From contig NZ_CP032489.1 in the NCBI RefSeq assembly GCF_003600625.1, positions 2,542,001 to 2,606,000 on the forward strand: a stretch of 64,000 nucleotides of DNA. The letters are read 5' to 3'. Shown here piece by piece: positions 23,501 to 31,324 of the stretch. The stretch comes from Arachidicoccus soli. GTDB taxonomy: Bacteria; Bacteroidota; Bacteroidia; Chitinophagales; Chitinophagaceae. Position numbers and translations under genes: made by a program. Each line of letters starts with the position of its first letter. Within the stretch, counting starts at the first letter, position 1. Below the pieces are notes generated by a model. It did no database searches. It had not been told where the DNA came from and was given only the letters and a program-made list of their open reading frames with translations.

Positions 23501-23586
23501 AAGGAAAGCGTAGATTGTGCCCAAAGAGTATTAGAAAAGCTTATTGAAAGCAGACATAAGATAATTCCTATTCTTAAATATCTCAT
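20557..23586 (-). CDS. xusC: SusC-like TonB-dependent transporter (XusC)
   Basis: 1009 aa from the ATG at 23586. A longer open frame starts at 23640, but that would overlap xusB; the shorter start gives a proper signal peptide (MRYLRIGIILCLLSISFSNTLWA). Then follow a carboxypeptidase-regulatory-like domain, a plug and a 22-strand-type barrel ending NIGIKALF. The plug lacks the usual VVVVGYG string and instead reads VQVSIAFRKEDKKNLFGDVS and KNYFTYSLDGMEAF, a form I associate with the second SusC of xus loci. It imports xylo-oligosaccharides into the periplasm with XusD. The gene begins 47 bases after xusB and is followed by xusD after 22 bases. Confidence 0.92.
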   Translation of the reverse strand: MRYLRIGIILCLLSISFSNTLWAQSTLSFRLQAKVYDNNMHPIKGAIVQSREHDDVKSITDANGVFSIIVSPSEELSIGANGYVTKYLAASTLLKEIKLNNIDADTVQVSIAFRKEDKKNLFGDVSVVNVKSLLKKNYFTYSLDGMEAFVPGYNGNSNWGMGSYLTLVDNVPRDANNVLPTEIDQISFLKGVGAIALYGSTAAKGVISITTKRGEAYNRRIDIRTNMGTFVPISYPKYLGSAEYMKYYNQARENDSLPDLYDQNTIYNYASGENPYRYPNVDFYSSNYLKNAYNRYDATAEISGGNDKAKYYTNIGFYTVGSLLDFGEAKNERTNRFNFRANVDIKLNEYLTATIDASATFYNGKGVNTDYWNNAAIVRPNRFSPLIPISMIEPNDESSMLYVQNSNYVIDGKYLLGGTQLDQTNPFASIYAGGTNQYISRQFQFNSGINADLRNVLKGLKFKSNIAVDYSTSYNLAYNYSYATYEPTWNDYSGTDLISSLTKYGNDATSGTQNVSNSWYKQTIAFYGLFSYDRTFNEKNNFSGMLLANGYQQSESAVYHRVSNANLGFHAGYNYDHKYYVDFNSAYIHSAKLPVNHREALSPTVSLAWRISNENFLKNASDIINDLKITASAGIVNTDLDISDYYLYQGYYTVAGSWFGWKDGSGFQATESRRGENANMRFPKRKEINIGFDGQFLKRALEVTGNFFVNEIQGNIIQASTLFPNYFTTSYPVSSFIPYINYNTDERIGFDFGLNLKEQIGKLGLNLGVNGTYYNTKAIKRAEIYADDYQYHQGKPLDGIWGLQSLGFFNSQEDINNSPKQSFGQVHPGDIKYKDQNGDGVINTQDEVYLGKGGWYGSPYTFGINLTATWKKFTLFAYGIGRYGAYGVKNNSYFWNYGDSKYSEVVRGSWTEATKNTATYPRLTTNSSDNNFQTSDFWMYKTDRFDIAKVQLSYDLTGLLKRKQVIRELNVYVSGSNLLTISPEKDILNMNIGAAPQTRFYNIGIKALF

Positions 23587-23633
23587 TAGTACCAGGTTTA
23601 TATTAGAATGAATTAGATTAAAAGTCAAATATA

Positions 23634-25532
23634 TTACCACCCAGGATTTTGCTTGAATCCAGGATAAAGTGTGACATCACTATTTTTTAATGGCAACCAA
23701 TAATGTTTTGTCGTAAAATTTCGTTCAAGAATAATTTGTTCACGTAAGTTTTGCACTCTATTTTGTCTAGGATCAGTAGTATTAAAAGTGCCTGTACGAT
23801 CGAAATATACAGCGGTTTTTAAAGTATAAGGTCTTTTTATAAGGAGCATCCATCTTCTTAAATCGTTAAAACGATGCCCTTCAAACGAAAGCTCAACAGC
23901 TCTTTCTCTGCGCAGCTCGGGCATAAACGCATCCAGAGAACCTTGAAATTCAGCAGCCACATGCCCTACTCCCGCTCTATCTCTGATTACATTCACCGCA
24001 TCAATGGCAGTTTTGCCATAACTTGCTACTGAAGCGGATGGAGATCCATAGCCTTCTGCTACGGCTTCAGCATACATTAAATACACATCTGCTAATCGCA
24101 TATACGGTATATGAATATTCAAGCTTTTAGAATAATCATATCCATTATCATATTTATTACAAGTTATGGGAATAAATTTCTTTAAAAGATATCCGGTACG
24201 ACTTCCCGTACTGGGGTTGCGATAACTACCTTGTCCAGATATTGTACCATCGGAATACAAATTTGCATATCTATTAGCTTCATCAGTGGTAGAACCTTGT
24301 ACCACTTTTACACCATCATAAACAATATCGTTATAAAACCTTGGATCTCTCCCCTTCCATGGATATTCAGGATCATAACCAGACGCAGGATCTGCTTTGG
24401 TAATATCCGGAATAGGTAATCCATTGGCCATACCATAATAGTCAACATAATTTGCTGTAGGAGTAAAGATGAGGGTACCTTCACCTACTATTGCAGGCGT
24501 GTATTGCTTACTTGTTCCCCAATTAGAGCTGTTACCTCCATAATAGGGACCTCTAAAGATAGCTTCAGTGCCCCCAGGCATCAACCAGTTTTGGCCGGTC
24601 GTATAAAAGTTATCGGAATATTTAGAAAAAGGGAGTAAGCTGTAAGGTGCAGCACCGCTCTCACATAATTGTAAGACCTTTGCAAAAGCATCAGCAGCTT
24701 TTTTGCAATAATCGGTATTATAGGTAGCACTTCCAGTGGAAGATTGGTTCATCAAGGGGCTACCTGCCCAAAGATAATTCTTCCCTAAGTAGGATAATGC
24801 CATTATTTTATTGATACGCAATTGATTCTTACCCAAGGTATTTTTGCCGGCAGTCGTATTATCCCAATTAATCGGCAATAAATCTGCAGCTTCTTGGAAA
24901 TCAGCTGCGGCTTTATCTGCACATTCATTGTAACTGAGTCTCGGTAATGTTAATTGTTTATCACTCGGAAGAAGCGTATCGATATATGGAAGGCCGCCAA
25001 AATATTGCATCAACTCGAAATGAAACCAGCCTCTGAAAAATAATAATTGACCTTTTATTAAGTTTCGCTCCTCATCAGTAGCATCAGTAAGTTTATCTAA
25101 ATTTGCAAGTCCCAAATTTGCCTTGTGAATTCCGTACCAAGCAAGTGGCCATAAGGATTTACTAAAACGGTTGTTGTTTGTAGAAGAATTGTTACGATCC
25201 ATCCAACCAGCCTGCCAACCATCAAACTCAGACTGCCAGCCCCAAAAATTACCTAAATCAATTTTATTTACAAAATGAAAATTATTAGAAGTAGAAACAA
25301 TTTCATCTTCCCCCCAATTCCAAGAATTGGTCCAATAGGCATTTGTAAAATCGGGAATACACTGATATAGTTCTTCCGTAAAGCCTTGAAAATTGGTAAA
25401 GTTTTTATATGCGTCATTGCCTTGCACGATTGAATCTGCTGTTTTATTCAGGTATTTCTGACAAGAAACTAAACTAATGGTAAGCGCCAAAACAAGTATA
25501 CAGGATCGAAATATTTTATGTATTAATTTCAT
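23634..25532 (-). CDS. xusB: SusD-like xylan-binding lipoprotein (XusB)
   Basis: 632 aa, signal with lipobox ISLVSC near residue 24. SusD/RagB features are present throughout: KGQLLFFRGWFHFELMQYFGG in the TPR-like part, then YMRLADVYLMYAEAVAEGYG, VIRDRAGVG and RRERAVELSFEGHRFNDLRRW, with the ending GFKQNPGW. It pairs with the SusC-like protein encoded 13 bases upstream. In Prevotella bryantii and Bacteroides the first SusD-like protein of this cluster binds xylan and xylo-oligosaccharides. Aromatic-rich stretches such as NAYWTNSWNWGED could line the glycan site, which is inference. Confidence 0.93.
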   Translation of the reverse strand: MKLIHKIFRSCILVLALTISLVSCQKYLNKTADSIVQGNDAYKNFTNFQGFTEELYQCIPDFTNAYWTNSWNWGEDEIVSTSNNFHFVNKIDLGNFWGWQSEFDGWQAGWMDRNNSSTNNNRFSKSLWPLAWYGIHKANLGLANLDKLTDATDEERNLIKGQLLFFRGWFHFELMQYFGGLPYIDTLLPSDKQLTLPRLSYNECADKAAADFQEAADLLPINWDNTTAGKNTLGKNQLRINKIMALSYLGKNYLWAGSPLMNQSSTGSATYNTDYCKKAADAFAKVLQLCESGAAPYSLLPFSKYSDNFYTTGQNWLMPGGTEAIFRGPYYGGNSSNWGTSKQYTPAIVGEGTLIFTPTANYVDYYGMANGLPIPDITKADPASGYDPEYPWKGRDPRFYNDIVYDGVKVVQGSTTDEANRYANLYSDGTISGQGSYRNPSTGSRTGYLLKKFIPITCNKYDNGYDYSKSLNIHIPYMRLADVYLMYAEAVAEGYGSPSASVASYGKTAIDAVNVIRDRAGVGHVAAEFQGSLDAFMPELRRERAVELSFEGHRFNDLRRWMLLIKRPYTLKTAVYFDRTGTFNTTDPRQNRVQNLREQIILERNFTTKHYWLPLKNSDVTLYPGFKQNPGW

Positions 25533-25545
25533 GACTATCTCTTTT

Positions 25546-28500
25546 TTAAAATGTTATATTGAAGCCTAAATTATATCTCTTGACAGTAGGGTAAGCTCCT
25601 TGGCTGGCTAAACCCGTCCCGGCAAAATTTGATTCACGATCATCTGGCATTTTAGTCCATAACAACAAGTTATCTCCGTTTAAGTAAACCTGTATATTTT
25701 CTAAACGCGCCTTTTGGATGAAGCGCCAGTTCTTCCCAAACGTGTATGTGATACCGGCATTTTTTAACCTTAAATAAGAGCCATCATACATGAATTCGTT
25801 TGCGCGATAATAACTAGGCGGGGTAGAATGCCATCGATACATCGGTATGCCGTTTGTGTTATCTTTTGACCAATACGATCCTTGCTGATAAGCAATATCT
25901 TGCCCACCTAAGCTATTAAATCCAACATACCTGGTAACATTGGTAACTCCATAAAATTGTAAGAAAACATCAAAGCCTTTCCAGTTAAACCCAATCGTTG
26001 TGTTAAAACTATTTTGAGGTGAACCAGAAAACCCATAAGGAATATTGTCATTCTGATCAATTACACCATCACCATTATAGTCAATTAAGTTATAGTTCCC
26101 TGGTAATTTTGAATTATCATTCGTGCTGTACTGGGTGCTTCCATACAACTGATCCCAAGTGTTATAGCTGCCTGAGCTTACATAAGAGTATGCTTGACCC
26201 ACAGATTTACCTTCCTTTTTTTGGTATTGAGGCAATAATTCCGCATCGTCTTCACTAATAACTTTATTTTGCGTATGCGACATATTAAAATCAATATAAA
26301 AACGGAAATCTTTTGAAAGTAATTTATTAAAATGCAACTCAAACTCATAGCCTTTTGCGTTTACACTTCCTAAATTCGCTGCAGGAGCAGCAGCTCCAAA
26401 ATAAGAAGGGACAGCTCTATTAGATCCTGCTATGAATATCTTCGTTCTTTTATCACTAAAAATGTCAAATTTACCTGTAAACATCCCCTGAAGAAGTCCA
26501 AAATCTAGCCCTAAATTGGTCTTAAAGGATTGTTCCCATTGTATATTAGGATTCCCTAAAGAGGTTTCAGTGTACCAAGTATAAGGACTCAATTGTCCAC
26601 CTTCACCAGACATCCCCAAAAGAGAGCTTCCTGAATGCGCCCATTGATCCATGTACAAAAATCGAAGATTACTAATATTATCATTACCTGTTTGACCGGC
26701 AGAAGCGCGAATTTTTAGCATATCGATGAACTTAAGGGAGCGCATAAAATTCTCTTTACTAATAACCCAATTGATACCCCCAGAAGAAAAATACGCGAAT
26801 CTGTTATTAGCAGCGAATTGTTCTGATCCATTGTATGCACCATTATATTCTAAAGTGTATTTGCTTTTGTAATTATAAGTGGTACGAAACACCCAGTCTT
26901 CGCGATAATGCGGCACTTCGCTTCCTGTAGCATATTGATTTCTGTTGACAAGCCCCATTGCAGTAATATGGTGATCTTGCGCTATAGTTGTAGCATAGTT
27001 CAATTGTAATTGATAAAACAACCTTCTATAGTTAGACCCCACTGAACCGGGACTTGTAGTCCAATTGATGCCTTGTTGAAAATCAAATCCGGTAACACCA
27101 TCATATGCCTGTTGATAAGTTACAGCACCTGTTGAAGGATCGATATATTTTTCTTGAACACCATTATACAAATCATTAACCCCTCTGTTGTTTTCCATAA
27201 ATGTATTGTCAAGAGAAATAGTTCCGGAAAACTTTAAACCCTTCAATAACATTTTCAAATCTTGCTTAAGTATAAAATCCGTCGTCATTCTTGCGGTAGT
27301 TGATTGTTGTACACCTCCTATAGCCAGACCTAAAGCGGAATTAGTTAAATTTGGATTTACCAGACTGTAGCCCCAAGAGCCATCAGCATAACGTGGCAAA
27401 AAGGCATCTGGAGGCGTTGCATAGGCTGAGAGCCAGAGCGTCGCGCCTGTGATATAATCACTTTGAGAAAAATTCCAAGGCGTTTTTTGCACTCCATAAG
27501 AGCCACTCAAATTTGTCGTAAATAAAGTTGTAGGAGTAAGCTGAAAATCTAAATTACTACGAACGTTAATTCTATTGAATCCAAATCCAGGTTTATAACC
27601 GCGATCATTATTATAAATTTTAAAAAGATCTCCTTCATTTAAATAAGCAACATCTGCGAAATACTTTACGAATTTCGTTCCTCCGGAAATATTTACGTTC
27701 GCATTATGAGACATCGTAGATTTTTTGAATAATACATTGTCCCAGTTAACATTTGGATAGCGCTCTGCTTCCGCTACATTCGCCGGGTTACGATATTTAT
27801 CCAAAATGGCTTGCGGCAAGTAATTGTTCCAACTCTCAGGATTTGTATTTAATTCATATTCTATTGCTTGATTTCTAATTTTAAGCGTATTATAAGAATC
27901 GTACTCGCCGGGAAGTTTAGAAGGGACTTTCATTGTATTATTTACTGTAGCCTTGATAGAAGCTTTGCCTAATTGTCCTCTCTTTGTTGTAATAAGAATA
28001 ACGCCATTGGCACCCCTAGAGCCAAATACAGCAGTAGCAGAGGCATCTTTAAGTACAGTTACTGTAGCAACAGCACTTATATCCACACTGTTCATTGGCC
28101 GCTCCACGCCATCAACAAGAATAAGCGGCGCCGTATTATTCCAAGAATTAGCACCACGAATAACAATTTGAGGATCTTCGTCTCCAGGTAAGCCGGTACT
28201 AGATATTGTAATCAACCCCGGCACATTTCCTGTAAGCGCTGCACCAATACTAGAAACCCCACCCGCTCGCTCCAAGACTTTACCAGTAGTCTGTGTTATA
28301 GAGGCCACAACACTTTCCTTTTTTTGCTCTCCATAACCCACCACCACCACATCATTTAATACATTCGATTTAGAAGTTAATTTAATTTTAAGATATTCAT
28401 GTTTATTTAAAGTAGAGACTATTACGCTGTCATAACCAACATTTGTAATTAACAGTTTTGTATTTAAATTCAAAATGGGTAAGTCAAATGTCCCGTCACT

Positions 28501-28731
28501 TTTAGTGAATGTTGCATTTTTTTTACCTAATTCCTGAACTGTTGCACCGATGATCGGTTCACCATTCTGGTTAACTACAGTTCCGGTTACAAAAATGTGA
28601 TTTTGCTGCGACATCGCCTTATTAGGAGCAAATAGCAATACCGAGAATATTACAATGGAAGTGACGATTGTCATTAAAGACGAAATCAAAATCCTATGAT
28701 TCCCAATCCGCATAAAGTTTTTATTTTCCAT
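25546..28731 (-). CDS. xusA: SusC-like TonB-dependent transporter (XusA)
   Basis: 1061 aa. After an export signal (about residues 14-42) comes the carboxypeptidase-regulatory-like domain (VTGTVVNQNGEPIIGATV), the canonical SusC string NDVVVVGYGEQKKESVV, the plug with RGANSWNNTAPLILVDGV and GSRGANGVILITTKRG, and a large barrel ending KRYNLGFNITF. It is the outer-membrane channel for xylo-oligosaccharides and opens the xus operon. It has no STN signalling domain in front of the plug domain, so direct signalling to an anti-sigma factor is not expected. A perfect TAnnTTTG element (TATTTTTG, 28767..28774) lies 35 bases upstream of the start, but no good -33 element goes with it. No LacI-type operator is seen in the 390 bases upstream. 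Confidence 0.94.
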   Translation of the reverse strand: MENKNFMRIGNHRILISSLMTIVTSIVIFSVLLFAPNKAMSQQNHIFVTGTVVNQNGEPIIGATVQELGKKNATFTKSDGTFDLPILNLNTKLLITNVGYDSVIVSTLNKHEYLKIKLTSKSNVLNDVVVVGYGEQKKESVVASITQTTGKVLERAGGVSSIGAALTGNVPGLITISSTGLPGDEDPQIVIRGANSWNNTAPLILVDGVERPMNSVDISAVATVTVLKDASATAVFGSRGANGVILITTKRGQLGKASIKATVNNTMKVPSKLPGEYDSYNTLKIRNQAIEYELNTNPESWNNYLPQAILDKYRNPANVAEAERYPNVNWDNVLFKKSTMSHNANVNISGGTKFVKYFADVAYLNEGDLFKIYNNDRGYKPGFGFNRINVRSNLDFQLTPTTLFTTNLSGSYGVQKTPWNFSQSDYITGATLWLSAYATPPDAFLPRYADGSWGYSLVNPNLTNSALGLAIGGVQQSTTARMTTDFILKQDLKMLLKGLKFSGTISLDNTFMENNRGVNDLYNGVQEKYIDPSTGAVTYQQAYDGVTGFDFQQGINWTTSPGSVGSNYRRLFYQLQLNYATTIAQDHHITAMGLVNRNQYATGSEVPHYREDWVFRTTYNYKSKYTLEYNGAYNGSEQFAANNRFAYFSSGGINWVISKENFMRSLKFIDMLKIRASAGQTGNDNISNLRFLYMDQWAHSGSSLLGMSGEGGQLSPYTWYTETSLGNPNIQWEQSFKTNLGLDFGLLQGMFTGKFDIFSDKRTKIFIAGSNRAVPSYFGAAAPAANLGSVNAKGYEFELHFNKLLSKDFRFYIDFNMSHTQNKVISEDDAELLPQYQKKEGKSVGQAYSYVSSGSYNTWDQLYGSTQYSTNDNSKLPGNYNLIDYNGDGVIDQNDNIPYGFSGSPQNSFNTTIGFNWKGFDVFLQFYGVTNVTRYVGFNSLGGQDIAYQQGSYWSKDNTNGIPMYRWHSTPPSYYRANEFMYDGSYLRLKNAGITYTFGKNWRFIQKARLENIQVYLNGDNLLLWTKMPDDRESNFAGTGLASQGAYPTVKRYNLGFNITF

Positions 28732-29121
28732 ATCTTTTTATATATAGAGCAATGAGTATTTATTACCAAAAATATATTAATAGATAGTCTCGCTATAAGA
28801 CTGTTAAACACTGTTTTATCGCTTTCAAATAACCTATTCCTTTGCTTAAAATTATGACCTGCCTAAAGACTATATTCCATGGCTTCTAAATCATATAATT
28901 ACCCCTATCAATGATGCCTCATAAAACCTTTTTTTTAGTTCAGAAACGAAACACATAATTGAAAATCGTAAATTCTACATTTGATAAAATAAGTATATAA
29001 TCAAAATATTTATATACAAATGCAATTATTCGGAATCAGGTGAACAATTAAAAGCTTTATGATTCCCTTAATATATAAGACAATATTTTCTTAATAATGT
29101 ACTAAAGACAATTAAAAAAAA
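28732..29121. other. 390-base region between ECF sigma gene and xusA
   Basis: AT-rich with no gene. The only promoter-like element is TATTTTTG on the minus strand (28767..28774) without a TTTG or TTG at the usual -33 distance. This could mean that the xus operon uses an alternative sigma factor. No copy of the TGCAATCGATTGCA operator is present. Confidence 0.4.
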
Positions 29122-29709
29122 TTAAGATTTGGAAAATGATAGGTCATTAGTCAACATTAAAGCGCAAGAAATTTTTCTTATAGCAATTACCATTTGATTT
29201 CTTACTGTACAAGGGGAAATATTTAAGATTGAGGCGACTTCTTTATATTTCAATCCATCTTCTCTTACCAATTGAAATATCTGTTGGCATTGTGGAGGCA
29301 ATTCCTGAATCACACGCTTGATATTATTCATCAATTCGTTGGTTATATAAATGTCTTCAGGGCTATTATTGGTAACGGATGCTCTTGTGTCAATAATTAT
29401 TTCATCTAATTCAACAACCTGTTTTTTAGAAGTTTTTAAAATATAATTGAGCGAGTAATTTTTGGTGGCAGTATATAAATATTTTCTAAGGTTATTTATT
29501 TCTCTCAATTGCATGCGTACTTTCCAAAGTTTTATAAAAACATCTGAAACTACCTCTTCTGCACATTCGTTGGATTTGGTAAATGAATAAGAATATCTAT
29601 TCAGTTCTATGAACAATAATTTATACAACTCTTCATATGCTCGAACCTCTGAATATAATGTTATTCTGATTTGCAGATCCCTAATTTTGCTATTAATTGC
29701 TTGTAACAT
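29122..29709 (-). CDS. ECF-type RNA polymerase sigma factor (sigma-70 family)
   Basis: 195 aa. Region 2 spans about residues 22-95 (YKLLFIELNRYSYSFTKSNECAEEVVSDVFIKLW in shortened form: the EEVVSDVFIKLW core is diagnostic). Region 4 at about 135-190 has the helix-turn-helix YKEVASILNISPCTVRNQM. Bacteroidota sigma factors of this group usually sit next to a FecR anti-sigma gene and an STN-bearing SusC; neither is present here. The gene begins 35 bases after the GH10 gene 29745..30821, so the two probably share an mRNA whose promoter region carries the LacI-type operator at 30908. It is followed by the xus operon, its likely target. Family assignment is firm; the target is inference. Confidence 0.88.
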   Translation of the reverse strand: MLQAINSKIRDLQIRITLYSEVRAYEELYKLLFIELNRYSYSFTKSNECAEEVVSDVFIKLWKVRMQLREINNLRKYLYTATKNYSLNYILKTSKKQVVELDEIIIDTRASVTNNSPEDIYITNELMNNIKRVIQELPPQCQQIFQLVREDGLKYKEVASILNISPCTVRNQMVIAIRKISCALMLTNDLSFSKS

Positions 29710-29744
29710 TTTAAATTAAATTTAAAAATTCATATAAGTATTAG

Positions 29745-30821
29745 TTACCAGTTTACCACCCCCCAATAAGCAGCCTTTCGATTGAGCAGGGTATCAAAAA
29801 GCAGTGGATAATTTCTCATACCACGCAGAGGGTAATGATTTAGCCAGGTGTATTTATCCGACAGGTTCCAGAATGTAACACCATTGATATATTTTTTGTA
29901 TTTGCGAAATACTTCAAAAACCATTTTATATTTCAATGCTTCTAAGGAATCTGAAATGCGCTTTCTTTCAACCAGAGAACCTTTTTGTTGCGCATTCCAT
30001 CTGTGAGAAGTGGAAATATCCAATTCTGTAATTTGGACTTTTAAACCTAATGATGCAAATAGCTTAATAGTCGTTTCTAACGCTTCTCTTGTAGGTTCCG
30101 TTAATGACCAATGTGCTTGAATTCCTACTCCTGTGATTGGAATCCCCTTATTTAATAAACCTTTTAGCAGTCTGTAAATCTTCGTCCTTTTTTGGGGGTT
30201 GATAATATTATAATCATTATAAAATAATTGCGCATGGGGATCTGCTTCATGAGCATAACAGAATGCGCTATCAATAAAATCCTCTCCGCAAATTTGTAAC
30301 CATTTGGAATTACGTAGAAAACTAGTATCCTTGTCTGAAACTGCTTCATTCACTACGTCCCAGGCATATACACTATTTTTGTATCTATCAACAACTGTTG
30401 CTATATGAGATTTCAAACGACGGAGCAAACTGTCTTTTGAAACGGTATTCCCGTAATGGTCAACAAATATCCAATCAGGAGTCTGCTTATACCAACAAAG
30501 GTTATGACCTCTCAATTTTAAATGATGCTTTTGGGCGAATCTCACAATTGAATCTGCATTTCTCCAATTATACCGATTGGGAGATGGATGAATAGGCCCC
30601 ATCTTCATATCATTTTCCGCAGTTAAGCTATTAAACTCTTTAAGAATAAGCTTAGACTCATTGCCGGTAAGATTGTGGGTATTTACTGCTACTCCAATTG
30701 GGAAATAATTTTTATAATAATCTTTCAATCCCTTCGTGTCAGCGTTTGTTGATTTATTATAAAGTGATTTGCATCCTATGGAAGTTGTAATTGTTATAAT
30801 AACCATCGATAATCTTCTCAT
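29745..30821 (-). CDS. GH10 endo-xylanase lipoprotein, first gene of a GH10-sigma operon
   Basis: 358 aa when started at the ATG at 30821; an in-frame ATG at 30863 would add 14 residues. The shorter start gives a regular lipoprotein signal (MRRLSMVIITITTSIGC), aligns with the paralogue at 39289..40386, and puts the operator 86 bases upstream, similar to the other sites. It is a compact GH10 barrel without CBM: ENDMKMGPIHP, RGHNLCWYKQTP, acid/base Glu159 in WDVVNEA, nucleophile Glu266 in QITELDIS, and the ending YWGVVNW. The enzyme would cut xylan or large oligosaccharides, either at the surface or in the periplasm. The sigma factor gene follows after 35 bases. Confidence 0.92.
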   Translation of the reverse strand: MRRLSMVIITITTSIGCKSLYNKSTNADTKGLKDYYKNYFPIGVAVNTHNLTGNESKLILKEFNSLTAENDMKMGPIHPSPNRYNWRNADSIVRFAQKHHLKLRGHNLCWYKQTPDWIFVDHYGNTVSKDSLLRRLKSHIATVVDRYKNSVYAWDVVNEAVSDKDTSFLRNSKWLQICGEDFIDSAFCYAHEADPHAQLFYNDYNIINPQKRTKIYRLLKGLLNKGIPITGVGIQAHWSLTEPTREALETTIKLFASLGLKVQITELDISTSHRWNAQQKGSLVERKRISDSLEALKYKMVFEVFRKYKKYINGVTFWNLSDKYTWLNHYPLRGMRNYPLLFDTLLNRKAAYWGVVNW

Positions 30822-30907
30822 AAAAAGCCTGACTTCATTCCTACTCCATCTATTATTGCTCATAATTTAATATTTAAAACAGTTTTGGATATATTTTAAT
30901 AAATAAT

Positions 30908-30921
30908 TACAATCGATTGCA
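30908..30921. promoter_or_regulatory. LacI-type operator upstream of the GH10-sigma operon
   Basis: TACAATCGATTGCA, the same variant as at 8766. The flanks of the two sites agree over about 30 bases (AATTACAATCGATTGCACAA on the plus strand, then A-rich). It lies 86 bases upstream of the preferred GH10 start at 30821. Confidence 0.82.
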
Positions 30922-31121
30922 CAAATAAAGAAAAAATATAAAACCGTAATAGTTTTATGCATTTCCTACAAAATCAAATGAATAAAAAAATATTTATCAT
31001 AATAAAGTATAATTAAGAAACCTTATAAGCAATTCATCCATAAGGATTGATGAGGACTACAAGCGAACGTTTGTAATTTAAAAAATAAAGTTAAATATTT
31101 TTTACCAAAATGTCAAATATT

Positions 31122-31138
31122 ATTGTAATAATTACAAT
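31122..31138. repeat. 17-base palindrome of unknown role
   Basis: ATTGTAATAATTACAAT is an inverted repeat of 8 bases around one central A, followed by a run of T on the plus strand. It could be a binding site for a second regulator or part of a weak terminator. Confidence 0.45.
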
Positions 31139-31153
31139 TATTTTTTTTGAATA

Positions 31154-31198
31154 AATAAAAGTAATCCAGAAATACAATATTGCTGAATTACTTTTATT
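31154..31198 (-). terminator. Strong hairpin after xylE, probable terminator
   Basis: Arms 31154..31169 (AATAAAAGTAATCCAG) and 31183..31198 (CTGAATTACTTTTATT) form a 16-base stem with one G-U-type pair and a 13-base loop. It lies 127 bases beyond the xylE stop. The T-rich tract is inside the stem rather than behind it, so it may stabilise mRNA ends instead. Confidence 0.5.
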
Positions 31199-31324
31199 GT
31201 AAAATATTCATCTTAAACATTTATAGGCAGACTCAATAGCTCTTAGCGATTTCCATTACAAGTCTCTTTTAGCCATTGCCTATTAATAATTTTCTAACTA
31301 CAAACAACGAATACGCATTCGCTT

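Larger units (their letters stand above)
30822..31324. other. Intergenic region between GH10 and xylE with operator, hairpin and palindrome
   Basis: About 500 bases without a gene. It holds the LacI-type operator (30908..30921), a second unrelated palindrome ATTGTAATAATTACAAT (31122..31138) and a strong hairpin (31154..31198). The remainder shows nothing I can name. Confidence 0.6.

Noticed and set aside
23587-23640. N-terminal extension of XusC from 23640
   Set aside because: It would overlap the end of xusB and put 18 residues before a perfectly normal signal peptide starting at 23586.
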